A stretch of 64,000 nucleotides of DNA. Source: Spiribacter salilacus (GTDB taxonomy: Bacteria > Pseudomonadota > Gammaproteobacteria > Nitrococcales > Nitrococcaceae). The position numbers and the translations under genes are program-made. The notes under the pieces were generated by a model. The model was given only the letters and a program-made list of their open reading frames with translations. It searched no databases and had not been told where the DNA came from. The stretch's first letter is position 1; the number at the start of each line of letters is the position of its first letter. This document shows positions 27,446-36,208 of this stretch, in pieces. The stretch is taken from positions 248,001 to 312,000 of the forward strand of contig NZ_WJPP01000001.1 in assembly GCF_009649225.1 (NCBI RefSeq), in the 5' to 3' direction.

Positions 27446-28164
27446 GTCATGTACTGGCCGCCATTCAAATGTAATGTAGCACCAGTAACAAATCCTGCCT
27501 CTTCACTCGCGAAGTAAGCAACCGCCTTTCCAATTTCAGCTGCCTGACCTAATCGGCCAACCGGAATCTGAGCGATGATTTTTTCCAACACGGCTTCCGG
27601 TACCGCAGCCACCATCTCTGTATCGGTATAACCGGGTGCCACTACATTTGCCGTAATGCCTTTGCGCGCGTTTTCTTGTGCAACAGATTTGGTAAAACCA
27701 ATTAAGCCCGCTTTTGCAGCGGCGTAGTTCGCCTGACCCATCTGGCCTTTCCCGCCATTAATAGACGAAATCTGAATGAGACGCCCAAAGCTTCGCTCGC
27801 GCATTCCGTTGATAACGGCACGAGTCATATTAAATGCTGAAGTAAGGTTAGTTCTGATAACACTATCCCACTCGTCACTGGTCATTTTATGCAGCATTCC
27901 ATCGCGCGTTATACCCGCATTATTCACCAAGATATCGACACTGCCATACTGTTGCTCAATGCTCGCTACGCCCTCTTGGCAGGCCTCAAAGTCGCCAACA
28001 TCCCAGCGCTGGGCTGGCATGCCGGTATTTCGCGTAAACGCAGCCGCCGCATCTTCATTCCCTTGGTAAGTCACAATAACCTGATGGCCCGCATCCTTTA
28101 GAACGCTCGCAATCGCGGCTCCGATCCCACGCGTTCCTCCTGTGACCAGTGCAACTCTTGGCAT
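27442..28164 (-). CDS. phaB: acetoacetyl-CoA reductase
   Basis: NADPH-dependent reduction of acetoacetyl-CoA to (R)-3-hydroxybutyryl-CoA for polyhydroxybutyrate. 240-residue SDR: TGGTRGIG cofactor motif, NNAG, catalytic Ser in QISSIN and YAAAK (Tyr-x3-Lys). The stretch NGGKGQMGQANYAAAKAG and C-terminal LHLNGGQYM point to PhaB rather than FabG. ATG with CAGGAGAG upstream; 29 unsupported codons upstream were trimmed. No phaC or phaA in the window. Divergent from gshA. Confidence 0.9.
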   Translation of the reverse strand: MPRVALVTGGTRGIGAAIASVLKDAGHQVIVTYQGNEDAAAAFTRNTGMPAQRWDVGDFEACQEGVASIEQQYGSVDILVNNAGITRDGMLHKMTSDEWDSVIRTNLTSAFNMTRAVINGMRERSFGRLIQISSINGGKGQMGQANYAAAKAGLIGFTKSVAQENARKGITANVVAPGYTDTEMVAAVPEAVLEKIIAQIPVGRLGQAAEIGKAVAYFASEEAGFVTGATLHLNGGQYMT

Positions 28165-28313
28165 CTTCAACTCTCCTGTATCAGCAATTTCCACAGCCCC
28201 GACAATACCGAGGACAGGGGATGCATGCGAGTTGCACTGCAGCATAGGCATTTCAAAACTGCTTCACTACGGGCACAATTCTGCGGTGCTGAATAAAACG
28301 ATGTGAGAAAACA

Positions 28314-29900
28314 ATGAATCAGAGCGCCGAGCGCCGGGTAAGACGATTACAACAAAGTGGGGAACGCGGTTTGCTCTGTGGCAGCCGACGCGGACTCGAG
28401 AAAGAAAGCTTGAGAGTGACTCAAGACGGACATATTGCCCAAACTCCCCATCCTGCAGGCTTGGGCTCCGCCCTCTGTCACCCTTCTATTACTACCGACT
28501 ACTCAGAGGCACTACTAGAGCTCGTTACCGCGGCATATACCGACGAAAGCGAGGCGCTAGCGCGCTTGGATGCCCTGCATCGATATACCTACTCGCAGAT
28601 CAATGATGAACTCCTGTGGGTAACCAGCATGCCTTGCATTGTGGGTGGGGAGGCAGCAATTCCGATTGCCAACTATGGCAGCTCAAACATCGGTCAAATG
28701 AAGCATGTCTATCGGCGGGGGCTTGCTTGGCGCTACGGCCGCTCGATGCAGGCCATCGCCGGTATTCATTTTAATTACTCCTTCAGTGAGTCTTTTTTGC
28801 GCGCGGTACAAACCCGCGAGGAAGACTCACGCGATTTCACCGTTTTCCGCTCGGAATTCTATTTTCGTTTGATTCGCAACTTTCAACGCTATGGCTGGCT
28901 TGTTCCGTATTTAATGGGGGCATCTCCAGCCATCTGCAAATCGTTTACGGGCGGTCAAGATCTCGGATTCGATTCATTCTCGAAGCACACGTACTACACG
29001 CCCTGCGCAACGTCTTTACGCATGAGCGATATTGGGTATAAGAACAATGCCCAAGCAGCTTTGAACATCAGTTATAACGACCTCGATGCGTACGTAGATA
29101 CCCTCCGCGCCGCGATCGAAACGCCAGACCCCGAATATGCACGCATTGGCACGTATGTGGACGGGGAATGGCGGCAACTGAATACGAATATTCTGCAAAT
29201 CGAAAACGAGTATTACAGTTTTGTTCGCCCTAAAGCGATTGCGCAAAGCGGTGAGCAACCTACTTGCGCGCTTCGGCGGGCCGGCGTTGAGTATGTCGAA
29301 ATACGGGCATTAGATTTAAATCCTTTCGAGCCGGTGGGGGTCAACGCCGAACAGCTAGAATTCTTAGAGGTGTTGCTGCTTTTATGTCTGCTAGAAGATA
29401 GCCCACCCATTGATCCTGCGGAGCAAAGTCATATCAATGCCAATCAGGGGCTTGTGGCACGCAATGGACGTGACCCGGACTTGACTCTTTATCGTGGCGA
29501 CGGCAACCGCGTGTGCCTAAGGGATTGGGCAGCCGAGCTGTTAGCGGCGATGGAAGGCCCTGCAGAGCTCCTGGATGAAGTCCATGGCGATGCGCGCTAT
29601 CGCCGCACGCTAGCTACATTTCGTGAACGAGCCAGTCATCCTGAGCTCACGCCATCGGCACAAATTCTTGATGAGATGCGTACTAACAAAGAAGAATTTG
29701 TGGAGTTTGGGAAACGACTATCCAACCAGCACGCCAATACGCTGCGCAACCATCAGCTAGATGCAGAAAGTATTCTTGCACTGCAAGCTGAGGCAACAAA
29801 ATCTCTTGCAGAGCAGGCCGCACTCGAAGCGGTGCCTGAACCGTCTTTTGAATCTTTCCTTAAAAGCTATTTTTCTCAGGAACCGATGACCGGTAGTTGA
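28314..29900 (+). CDS. gshA: glutamate-cysteine ligase
   Basis: First step of glutathione synthesis, 528 residues, the proteobacterial GshA type. N-terminal GSRRGLEKESLRV with the metal-binding glutamate, then TDYSEALLELVT and the IHFNYSFSE motif. The ATG lies at the end of a 149-base divergent spacer shared with phaB. Tad genes start 32 bases downstream without an intervening terminator, so some read-through into the pilus operon is possible. Confidence 0.96.
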   Translation: MNQSAERRVRRLQQSGERGLLCGSRRGLEKESLRVTQDGHIAQTPHPAGLGSALCHPSITTDYSEALLELVTAAYTDESEALARLDALHRYTYSQINDELLWVTSMPCIVGGEAAIPIANYGSSNIGQMKHVYRRGLAWRYGRSMQAIAGIHFNYSFSESFLRAVQTREEDSRDFTVFRSEFYFRLIRNFQRYGWLVPYLMGASPAICKSFTGGQDLGFDSFSKHTYYTPCATSLRMSDIGYKNNAQAALNISYNDLDAYVDTLRAAIETPDPEYARIGTYVDGEWRQLNTNILQIENEYYSFVRPKAIAQSGEQPTCALRRAGVEYVEIRALDLNPFEPVGVNAEQLEFLEVLLLLCLLEDSPPIDPAEQSHINANQGLVARNGRDPDLTLYRGDGNRVCLRDWAAELLAAMEGPAELLDEVHGDARYRRTLATFRERASHPELTPSAQILDEMRTNKEEFVEFGKRLSNQHANTLRNHQLDAESILALQAEATKSLAEQAALEAVPEPSFESFLKSYFSQEPMTGS

Positions 29901-29932
29901 TCCATGGCGGCCTTAAAGGTTGACTGAATAGC

Positions 29933-30769
29933 ATGCTTTTATTCAGTTTTGCCTTTATTGCTAGCACGCTTGCCTTTTTGGCCAGCTGGTTTTTATTAAC
30001 CGAAGCGGGCCATCAATATCATCGGCGTATTGCTGGCAAAGTCAGTGAAGATCTCCGAACTCAATTCGTGAGTGCAAGCCAGATTCAATTAACGCTGGCG
30101 GGCATCATCCCTTGTTTTCTATTGTTAGCCACCCCCTTACTGGGCATGCCGTGGCCATTGGCAATAGTCTTTTCGATAGCGGCCCTCGGCATCCCTGCCA
30201 TCGGCGCAAAACGCCTTCGAAAACGACGTCATGAGCAGTTTATCGCGCAATTACCAGATGCACTGCTCGCCCTCGCCTCATCGCTGCGCGCAGGCGCCAA
30301 CCTCTCTCAGGCCATTATGTTGACCGGCCAGCGCCAACCTGATCCGTTAGGGCAAGAATTTGCGCTGGTACAGGGGCGTCAGCGCCTTGGCGATGATTTA
30401 AAAACCGCTTTAGACAGCCTTTGTCAGCGATTTCCCTCAGCAGAGCTTCGCCTATTTCGAGATGCATTGGTGATTTCACATCAAGTTGGCGGCGATCTTG
30501 CCGGAACGCTTGAGACCGTTTCGAGCACGTTACGCGAGCGAGCGCAGATCGAGGAGAAGGTGCAGGCACTCACCTCAATGGGGCGTATGCAAGGCAAAGT
30601 GATGTGCCTCCTGCCTGTTGCCATTGGCGGCATGCTTTATCTACAACAGCCCGAAATGATGCAGCGCCTGTTTACAGAGCCTATGGGGTGGGCGGTGCTT
30701 GGGGTGGTCAGCGTGATGATGACGCTCGCCATTTTTATGATTCGTAAAATCGTGAATATCGATGTCTGA
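29933..30769 (+). CDS. tadB: Tad pilus inner-membrane platform protein TadB-like
   Basis: Type II secretion F-domain protein, 278 residues. Hydrophobic N-terminal helices, then a soluble GspF domain (LPDALLALASSLRAGANLSQAI to about 190) and two C-terminal helices. TadB/TadC form the assembly platform for Flp pili. It opens the operon here, whereas in typical tad loci it follows tadZ and tadA. Overlaps tadC by eight bases. Confidence 0.88.
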   Translation: MLLFSFAFIASTLAFLASWFLLTEAGHQYHRRIAGKVSEDLRTQFVSASQIQLTLAGIIPCFLLLATPLLGMPWPLAIVFSIAALGIPAIGAKRLRKRRHEQFIAQLPDALLALASSLRAGANLSQAIMLTGQRQPDPLGQEFALVQGRQRLGDDLKTALDSLCQRFPSAELRLFRDALVISHQVGGDLAGTLETVSSTLRERAQIEEKVQALTSMGRMQGKVMCLLPVAIGGMLYLQQPEMMQRLFTEPMGWAVLGVVSVMMTLAIFMIRKIVNIDV

Positions 30770-31619
30770 GTGGGTTATTGGCTTTACGCTCACGTTGCTG
30801 GTCGTGGCTGGTGCGGATTTACTTCGGCCATCGCATTGGCGAATTACGGAGCGCTGGCGTGACCCTGCCCCCTGGTTAATTCGCTGGTTATTGCCCCTTG
30901 CAAGGAAGGCGCAATGGATGGTGCGCATTTCGCCCCGGCGCACTTCAAACATCATCGCCGCTTTAAACCGAGCCGGCTTGGGCTACACGCTTTTACCTCG
31001 GGAATACATCGCTTTGCGCATAATAATGGGTTTGCTTGCAGGCGCGCTTGGATTCCTAATTCATCCCGATAAAGCATGGCTAGCCGGATGCATCGGAACA
31101 GGGCTTGGCTGGAGCTATCCGGCAATCTGGCTTACCGATCAAACCCGACAACGTCAAAAGTTGATCGAGCGGAAGTTCCCCTCATTACTGGATCTGCTAT
31201 CACTTAGCGTGCGGGCTGGGTTGAGTTTTAACGCTGCCTTAACGCAGTGCACACAGCGGATGGAGCCCGGCCCACTTCAAATCGAATGTCAGCGATTAAT
31301 AAGGGAGCTACGCACGGGCACATCACGCGAACTGGCTTTAGAGCACTTAGCGGAGCGCGTTGATTTAGCGGCCATGAATAATTTTGTTGCGGCAGTCTTA
31401 CAGGCTGAGGCCACTGGAGGGTCAATCAGCCATATTCTTGATGATCAGGCTGTCCAGCGCAGGCGGGAGCGTTTTATGCGCGCAGAGAAGGCAGCAAACG
31501 AGGCACCCGTGCGCATGCTTTTACCCCTCGTCGCCCTGCTCTTTCCCATCACTTTTCTGATTATCGGTTTCCCGATTGCTATGCAGTTTATGGATAGCGG
31601 GATTGGGGCGTCTTTATGA
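30762..31619 (+). CDS. tadC: Tad pilus inner-membrane platform protein TadC-like
   Basis: Second GspF-domain protein, 285 residues, with FPSLLDLLSLSVRAGLSFNAAL and PLVALLFPITFLIIGFP as the C-terminal membrane segment. Pairs with TadB. ATG overlaps the tadB stop; its own stop overlaps the DUF192 gene by four bases, so all are translationally coupled. Confidence 0.88.
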   Translation: MSEWVIGFTLTLLVVAGADLLRPSHWRITERWRDPAPWLIRWLLPLARKAQWMVRISPRRTSNIIAALNRAGLGYTLLPREYIALRIIMGLLAGALGFLIHPDKAWLAGCIGTGLGWSYPAIWLTDQTRQRQKLIERKFPSLLDLLSLSVRAGLSFNAALTQCTQRMEPGPLQIECQRLIRELRTGTSRELALEHLAERVDLAAMNNFVAAVLQAEATGGSISHILDDQAVQRRRERFMRAEKAANEAPVRMLLPLVALLFPITFLIIGFPIAMQFMDSGIGASL

Positions 31620-31984
31620 CACCCCCATTCAAGGTCGGTTTAAAGGTCGAAAATGCGGATGGAATTTATTTTGAAGTCACACTCGCTACTCGCAAACATG
31701 AGCGCGGCCGCGGGCTGCTTGGCAGTAAACCGTTAAGCGGACAAAAAGGTTTGCTGCTCTGGCCAGGTGGTAGCGTTCATACCTTCGGCATGACCTACCC
31801 CATTGATGTGCTGTTTCTTAATCATGAGCTTCGCGTTCTGCATTGCCAGCGTTTTTTACGCCCCTGGCGAATCGCGCTAGCGCCCTGGAAAACGCAAGGC
31901 ACCTTGGAGTTAGCCGCCGACGAAAGCCAACTCATTGATATCGGCCATCGATTTTATCCGTTCTATGGAGACTTCAATCAATGA
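31616..31984 (+). CDS. DUF192 family protein
   Basis: 122-residue DUF192 domain: ERGRGLLGSKPL, GGSVHTFGMTYPIDVLFL and the C-terminal ALELAA-like TLELAADES are diagnostic. Many DUF192 proteins are secreted, but no clear signal peptide is seen here. Function unknown. It is locked between tadC and the TPR lipoprotein by ATGA overlaps on both sides, so it should be made together with the pilus machinery. Confidence 0.85.
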   Translation: MTPPFKVGLKVENADGIYFEVTLATRKHERGRGLLGSKPLSGQKGLLLWPGGSVHTFGMTYPIDVLFLNHELRVLHCQRFLRPWRIALAPWKTQGTLELAADESQLIDIGHRFYPFYGDFNQ

Positions 31985-32460
31985 TTATTCCAATAACCCA
32001 ACGCATGAGTCTTCTTCTCATTACGCTACTGATAACCGGTTGCAGCATCACTGAGCAGATTAACATCGGCCCGCCTGGCTTTACTGAGCGCTTAGAGCTA
32101 GCAGACAAGGCCTTTCAGCAAGGCCAGCATGAACGCGCATCCGCACTCTACACAACGCTTGCTGACGACAATAGAGGCTTGCCACTCCCCACACACCGGC
32201 TGGGCATTATGGCTTATCACGCCAATGATTTACCCGAGGCACAAGAGCAGTTTGAGCGCACGCTAGCGCGCGAGCCTGAACACGCCGCCTCCCAATACAA
32301 TTTGGCAATGGTTCATCTGGAATCAGCTCGCCGATTGCTCCGCCAACACGAACGCTTACAACCAAAACGCGCCGCTAGTCCGACGCTGATGGGCCTGCGC
32401 CGGGCACTTGAGCAAATCGCTAGCGATGAGGCGACTAACGGTACTGGGCAGCAACCTTAA
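31981..32460 (+). CDS. TPR lipoprotein, TadD-like
   Basis: 159 residues with a lipoprotein signal peptide ending LLITGC (lipid-modified Cys21). Tetratricopeptide-like helices follow: ELADKAFQQGQHERASALY and LPEAQEQFERTLAREPEHAASQYNLA. This matches TadD, the outer-membrane pilotin-like lipoprotein of Tad systems, though it is shorter. Coupled to DUF192 by ATGA. Confidence 0.78.
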   Translation: MIIPITQRMSLLLITLLITGCSITEQINIGPPGFTERLELADKAFQQGQHERASALYTTLADDNRGLPLPTHRLGIMAYHANDLPEAQEQFERTLAREPEHAASQYNLAMVHLESARRLLRQHERLQPKRAASPTLMGLRRALEQIASDEATNGTGQQP

Positions 32461-32518
32461 GTCATCGTTAACTTATTCATTCCTAAAGGCGAACGATTCA
32501 CTCATCAAGGAGTACAGC

Positions 32519-32770
32519 ATGGAAGCTCGGCAACAAAGCGGACAAGGCATGTCCGAATACATCATCATCACCGCTTTGATCGCGGTCGCTGGCATTGGTG
32601 TGTTTGCCGCATTTGGCGACACCATCTCAAGTCAGGCAGCAGCCATGGCTCGAGAGATGGCAGGTCAAGATGGCGGCGCGCAAGTCCAACAAGCCGAATC
32701 AAATTCTCAAACCGCCGCGACACGATCTTCCGAAGAAGGCACCCTTCAGAACTACACTGAACAGAACTAA
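32519..32770 (+). CDS. Flp-type (type IVb) pilin
   Basis: 83-residue precursor with a short basic leader. The leader ends SG, followed by QGMSEY, placing the conserved Glu at +5 and Tyr at +6 of the mature pilin as in Flp pilins. A 20-residue hydrophobic helix (ITALIAVAGIGVFAAF) follows, then a hydrophilic tail rich in Gln, Ser and Thr with no counterpart in classical Flp. Start ATG at 32519 has AAGGAG six bases upstream; the frame is open farther upstream without support. Probable major subunit of the pilus. Confidence 0.82.
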   Translation: MEARQQSGQGMSEYIIITALIAVAGIGVFAAFGDTISSQAAAMAREMAGQDGGAQVQQAESNSQTAATRSSEEGTLQNYTEQN

Positions 32771-32773
32771 ACG

Positions 32774-33973
32774 ATGCGAGATTTGCATCCGGAGTCCGGC
32801 CAGATCCTGCCAGTACTGTTTGCGGTAATTGCCATTGGCCTTACCGCACTCATGCTGGCGGATCGTATTGCAACGGCAATGTCCGATCAATCGCGGGTAA
32901 CTGATGCAGCCGACTCCGCCGCCTATAGCGCTGCGGTTTGGACTGCAAGGCGCTTGAACTTTGTGGCCTATACCAATCGTGCAATGCTGGCCAACCACCT
33001 ATCGGTTGGGCATGTGGTGGCCTACATTAGCTGGGCGCGCTACGTTGAAGACTCAATCAGGGGCCTGGACCACATTGCCAAGTTGCTGAAGTTAACCGGG
33101 ATACTGGCCACTGTTGGCGCGGCCATTGCCCTAGTAAAAAAGAGCTTTAGCGCTGGGGTGCAAGCGTCAGAGATCGCTGCCCGTGGCTACATTCTAGCCA
33201 CCAATGGGTATAACACCGCCTTAAGTCTAGCGCAGGCTGATGCAGTGTCGCTCCTTGAGCCATCTCAAATCACACGACTGCAACGAAGAATTGTTGCCGG
33301 CCATGATTCGGCCTTTTCCGTCAATTCTTTGGCCGGGATCAATTCGGTGCCGGGTCCATGGGGCGCGATTACCGGCGGCCTGATCATAAACTTATATGCG
33401 GATCTACTACAGCACATTGACCCTGAAGTTAGGCCGCGCAATGACCCATATCTGCAAGACATTGTTAATCGCACCATTAGTCATGAACCCCGTTTAGAAC
33501 GCTGGCTGAGCAACAGTAATCGACGGGGTTGGCAAGTCAATTTAGTGAATGTGGTTAAAATTCGAAAACAGGGCAACAGCCAGCGCCCGCCCGAGCATCC
33601 GGCAGATAACTGGCAGTCATCGGATCGCCTGCAGTGGAGCTTGTTTGATGGCTTCCCATTTGGTTGGGGTGGCTGGTCGACCCTGGCACAAGGGAAAGCG
33701 AATGCCCAATCGCTTACCGGGATTTATGAGGGCATTACAAGCTATGTCAGGATCGATCCCGACAGTGGCGACTATCCCCAGTTTATCTTTCCCGCACTGG
33801 TGACCACCGACGACGAACGCACTAACGCTCACTTAAGCCTGGCGGTTGTCGAATACAAAATCCCACCCCGTTGCGGTGGCAGCGCGTGCCCTAGTGCCGA
33901 CGATGTAGCCACGCTCTTCAACCCCTATTGGAATGCCCGACTCATTAGCTCATCTGAGGTTATTACCCAATGA
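32774..33973 (+). CDS. TadG/TadE-like pilus-associated protein
   Basis: 399 residues. The N-terminal ESGQILPVLFAVIAIGLTALML helix followed by TDAADSAAYSAAVWTARRLNF and YTNRAMLANHLSVGH is typical of Tad-domain proteins (TadG-like) that sit on the outer side of the inner membrane. Position +5 lacks Glu, so pilin-type cleavage is less likely than in its neighbours. The C-terminal domain is not recognised. Ends in an ATGA overlap with the next gene. Confidence 0.75.
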   Translation: MRDLHPESGQILPVLFAVIAIGLTALMLADRIATAMSDQSRVTDAADSAAYSAAVWTARRLNFVAYTNRAMLANHLSVGHVVAYISWARYVEDSIRGLDHIAKLLKLTGILATVGAAIALVKKSFSAGVQASEIAARGYILATNGYNTALSLAQADAVSLLEPSQITRLQRRIVAGHDSAFSVNSLAGINSVPGPWGAITGGLIINLYADLLQHIDPEVRPRNDPYLQDIVNRTISHEPRLERWLSNSNRRGWQVNLVNVVKIRKQGNSQRPPEHPADNWQSSDRLQWSLFDGFPFGWGGWSTLAQGKANAQSLTGIYEGITSYVRIDPDSGDYPQFIFPALVTTDDERTNAHLSLAVVEYKIPPRCGGSACPSADDVATLFNPYWNARLISSSEVITQ

Positions 33974-34698
33974 ACCGGCAACAGGGCAGTGCCCTGAGCG
34001 AGACCTTGATTGGGCTAATGGTGCTTCTGCCCGCGTTTGTTGCCATGGATTATTTGGGTCGCTTGCAGGAAATGCGACGCGACAGCATCGAGCTGACCAG
34101 AGCCGCAAGCTGGGAAACCACAGTCAGGCCGGTGGCCGATGCACTGGGCAATCCATCTATTTCGCGAATGGCAGGCATGGATCGAACGGTAGATAACCCG
34201 TTGTGGCAACGCCACGGCACTTCATTAATTGACAACAACAACCCACCGGAAATAGAGCGTACTAAAAATCCGGACGGCGAATTATTAAGTGAATACCGTT
34301 TAGGCGTAAGAACGTTTGCGCACGGACAGTTCATTCCCGACTGGGTCAGCTTGCTTGGGTTATCTGGAAACATGCTCGGGTTACCGCAAGAAACCGCGCC
34401 CATCAACACCGCTGCGGTGAATGCGCTTGCCCTGCTCGATACCGTAGAGCCGGACAAACCCATCACCTTTAATCCAACGGCCAGCCTTACGCCAGATAGT
34501 TGGGTGGCTCATTCCGATGCCGAGTATCAAGCGCGTTTGGAGCAGATCAGCTATAGCGGCGTTGTCTGGGCATTCACCATACCTGCGCATCTTGTACTCG
34601 GTTTTTTGCCAATTTTTAAGGAGGGGCGCTATGCTGCCGCGACCGATTTTATTCCTCAGTCTCGCATTCATTCTAACTCTCGCAAAACCGGCCGCTAG
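33970..34698 (+). CDS. minor pilin-like/TadE-like protein
   Basis: 242 residues. The N-terminus QQG-SALSETLIGLMVLLPAF has a glycine followed by Glu at +5 and a hydrophobic helix, the prepilin-peptidase processing pattern. The remainder is soluble with no recognised domain; a second hydrophobic stretch near the end (FTIPAHLVLGFLPIF) may be an anchor. Probable minor pseudopilin of the Tad-like apparatus. The next gene begins inside its 3' end. Confidence 0.6.
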   Translation: MNRQQGSALSETLIGLMVLLPAFVAMDYLGRLQEMRRDSIELTRAASWETTVRPVADALGNPSISRMAGMDRTVDNPLWQRHGTSLIDNNNPPEIERTKNPDGELLSEYRLGVRTFAHGQFIPDWVSLLGLSGNMLGLPQETAPINTAAVNALALLDTVEPDKPITFNPTASLTPDSWVAHSDAEYQARLEQISYSGVVWAFTIPAHLVLGFLPIFKEGRYAAATDFIPQSRIHSNSRKTGR

Positions 34699-35287
34699 CG
34701 CGACCTGTGATCTAGCCATTGAGCGGTTTACGCCGCCGACTGATGCGGCAATCGTGTTGCCGTGGACTGCAGTCGAATTGGATGATGTTCAGTTTTGCCA
34801 GATGAGCTATCGCACAAGGCAAAGCCTTAACACGGTTGTAGACGAATTTGAGGCCTTATTTCTCAAATGGCATGGATCTGATCCGCAAACCTTCCGCTCA
34901 AAAAACCACGTAAGCCTTTTTGGAATCCACCCAGAATATAATGACTATGTAGAAATCAGTAATGCAGAGAAGCACTCCGTTGTCAGCCTGAGCTTAATGA
35001 GACCGAGTGACGCCGAGGCGCCCCTTACAAGTTCAATCAAGTCATTCGCTGGCTTACCCGTGGTCAGCCAGTCCCGTATCGGTGGAATGACGATTTATCA
35101 CCTTGCAACGCCGTATGGCATGACCGCCGCGCGAAGTCAGGTGCTCGCGTACCTGAAACAAGAAGGCTGGGAGCATCAACCCACGTTTACTGCAGACGCG
35201 ATGCTTATGCGTGGCGAGTCGTTGGCCATGGTTCAAGCAGTGGATGACAGCGATGCTTTAGCGCTCACGATTATGAGAGATGAGTAG
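34631..35287 (+). CDS. secreted protein of Tad-like operon, unknown function
   Basis: 218 residues with a clear Sec signal peptide (LPRPILFLSLAFILTL, cleavage near PAASA). I recognise no domain in the mature part. It contains two cysteines (CDLAIE and FCQMSY) that could form a disulfide. The ATG at 34631 has an excellent AAGGAGGGG ribosome-binding site, and the gene overlaps the previous one by 68 bases in another frame; a longer upstream reading of this frame is rejected. Periplasmic accessory of pilus assembly by context only. Confidence 0.7.
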   Translation: MLPRPILFLSLAFILTLAKPAASATCDLAIERFTPPTDAAIVLPWTAVELDDVQFCQMSYRTRQSLNTVVDEFEALFLKWHGSDPQTFRSKNHVSLFGIHPEYNDYVEISNAEKHSVVSLSLMRPSDAEAPLTSSIKSFAGLPVVSQSRIGGMTIYHLATPYGMTAARSQVLAYLKQEGWEHQPTFTADAMLMRGESLAMVQAVDDSDALALTIMRDE

Positions 35288-35408
35288 CGCCGAATATCTA
35301 GCCATAACCGCTGGCCTAATCACGGTATGGCAAGGCGTTGAACAGATCATTAATTGGCTAAGCGTTCATGAGGAAAGGCTCCTCTGGTCGCTCAGCATTC
35401 CTCTATAG
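35280..35408 (+). CDS. 42-residue mini-pilin-like ORF
   Basis: Tiny ORF starting ATGAGTAG across the stop codon of the preceding gene (overlap 35280-35287) and ending before cpaB. The peptide begins MSSAEYLAITAGLITVW: Glu5-Tyr6 followed by a hydrophobic helix, exactly the layout of a mature Flp pilin but with no leader peptide. The rest is amphipathic (INWLSVHEERLLW). It is preceded by GAGA, and it fills an otherwise empty 140-base gap in a tightly packed operon. Real expression not shown. Confidence 0.5.
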   Translation: MSSAEYLAITAGLITVWQGVEQIINWLSVHEERLLWSLSIPL

Positions 35409-35428
35409 CAAACGACAAGGAGAGTCAG

Positions 35429-36208
35429 ATGCGCCCTCTTCAGCGCGGAGCATTATTACTGGCAGGCGCCGTTGCCACCGGCATCGGAGGTGCTTATCTT
35501 ACCGAGCAAAAAATAGAACAACATTTAACGGCCGCTGAAGCGGCGTTGCAGGGCGATTACGAAAAACGCCAGGTACTTGTAGCGGCGGGTGACCTTGCAC
35601 CAGGCGAACGCGTTGGCAACGACACAATTGCAGTTCGCGCCGTGCCAGCAACCTATCTCCATAGTGGTGCCTATTCTTCCAACCAATGGTCGTCGGTTGC
35701 CGGCAGCGAAATCAGCGGACCGATGCGGGCCGGTGAAACCCTGCTACCGGCGCATATTCGGCGCAATGATGAGCGCCGCCTTGCCGCCCGGCTGCATTCA
35801 GGAGAACGCGCCATTACCTTGCCGGTTTCTTCAAGTAGCTCGGTAACCGAGCTTATTGAACCGATGGACAGCGTCGATTTGATGCTCACCCTGCGTGATG
35901 GTGATACCCCTATGACTATCCCTTTGCTTGCAGAGGTCACGATCTTGGCAATTGGCAATCGGCTTGCCGGGGTGCCCGACGATGGCTTTGGACAGCGCAG
36001 CCAGCACATCACCGTTGCGGTCAATCCACTCTCTGCCGCACGCCTAACCCACGCGCTTACTCTGGGTGACATTCATCTAGCGCTTCGCGCTCCAGGAGAT
36101 GCGCAAACGCCCCCCGCTTTTCTCATCGATGAGTCCTCCATAATTGGAGACTCAGCAGAAAATCCAGTCGGCAATGAAATCGAGGTAATTATTGGAGGTA
36201 CCCTATGA
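35429..36208 (+). CDS. cpaB: Flp pilus assembly protein CpaB/RcpC
   Basis: 259-residue periplasmic/outer-membrane accessory with an N-terminal hydrophobic helix (GALLLAGAVATGIGGAYL), a SAF domain (VLVAAGDLAPGERVGNDTIAVRAVP, about 48-75) and the CpaB C-terminal domain (ITLPVSSSSSVTELIEPMDSVDLML). AAGGAGAG precedes the ATG. Coupled to the secretin gene by ATGA. Confidence 0.9.
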   Translation: MRPLQRGALLLAGAVATGIGGAYLTEQKIEQHLTAAEAALQGDYEKRQVLVAAGDLAPGERVGNDTIAVRAVPATYLHSGAYSSNQWSSVAGSEISGPMRAGETLLPAHIRRNDERRLAARLHSGERAITLPVSSSSSVTELIEPMDSVDLMLTLRDGDTPMTIPLLAEVTILAIGNRLAGVPDDGFGQRSQHITVAVNPLSAARLTHALTLGDIHLALRAPGDAQTPPAFLIDESSIIGDSAENPVGNEIEVIIGGTL

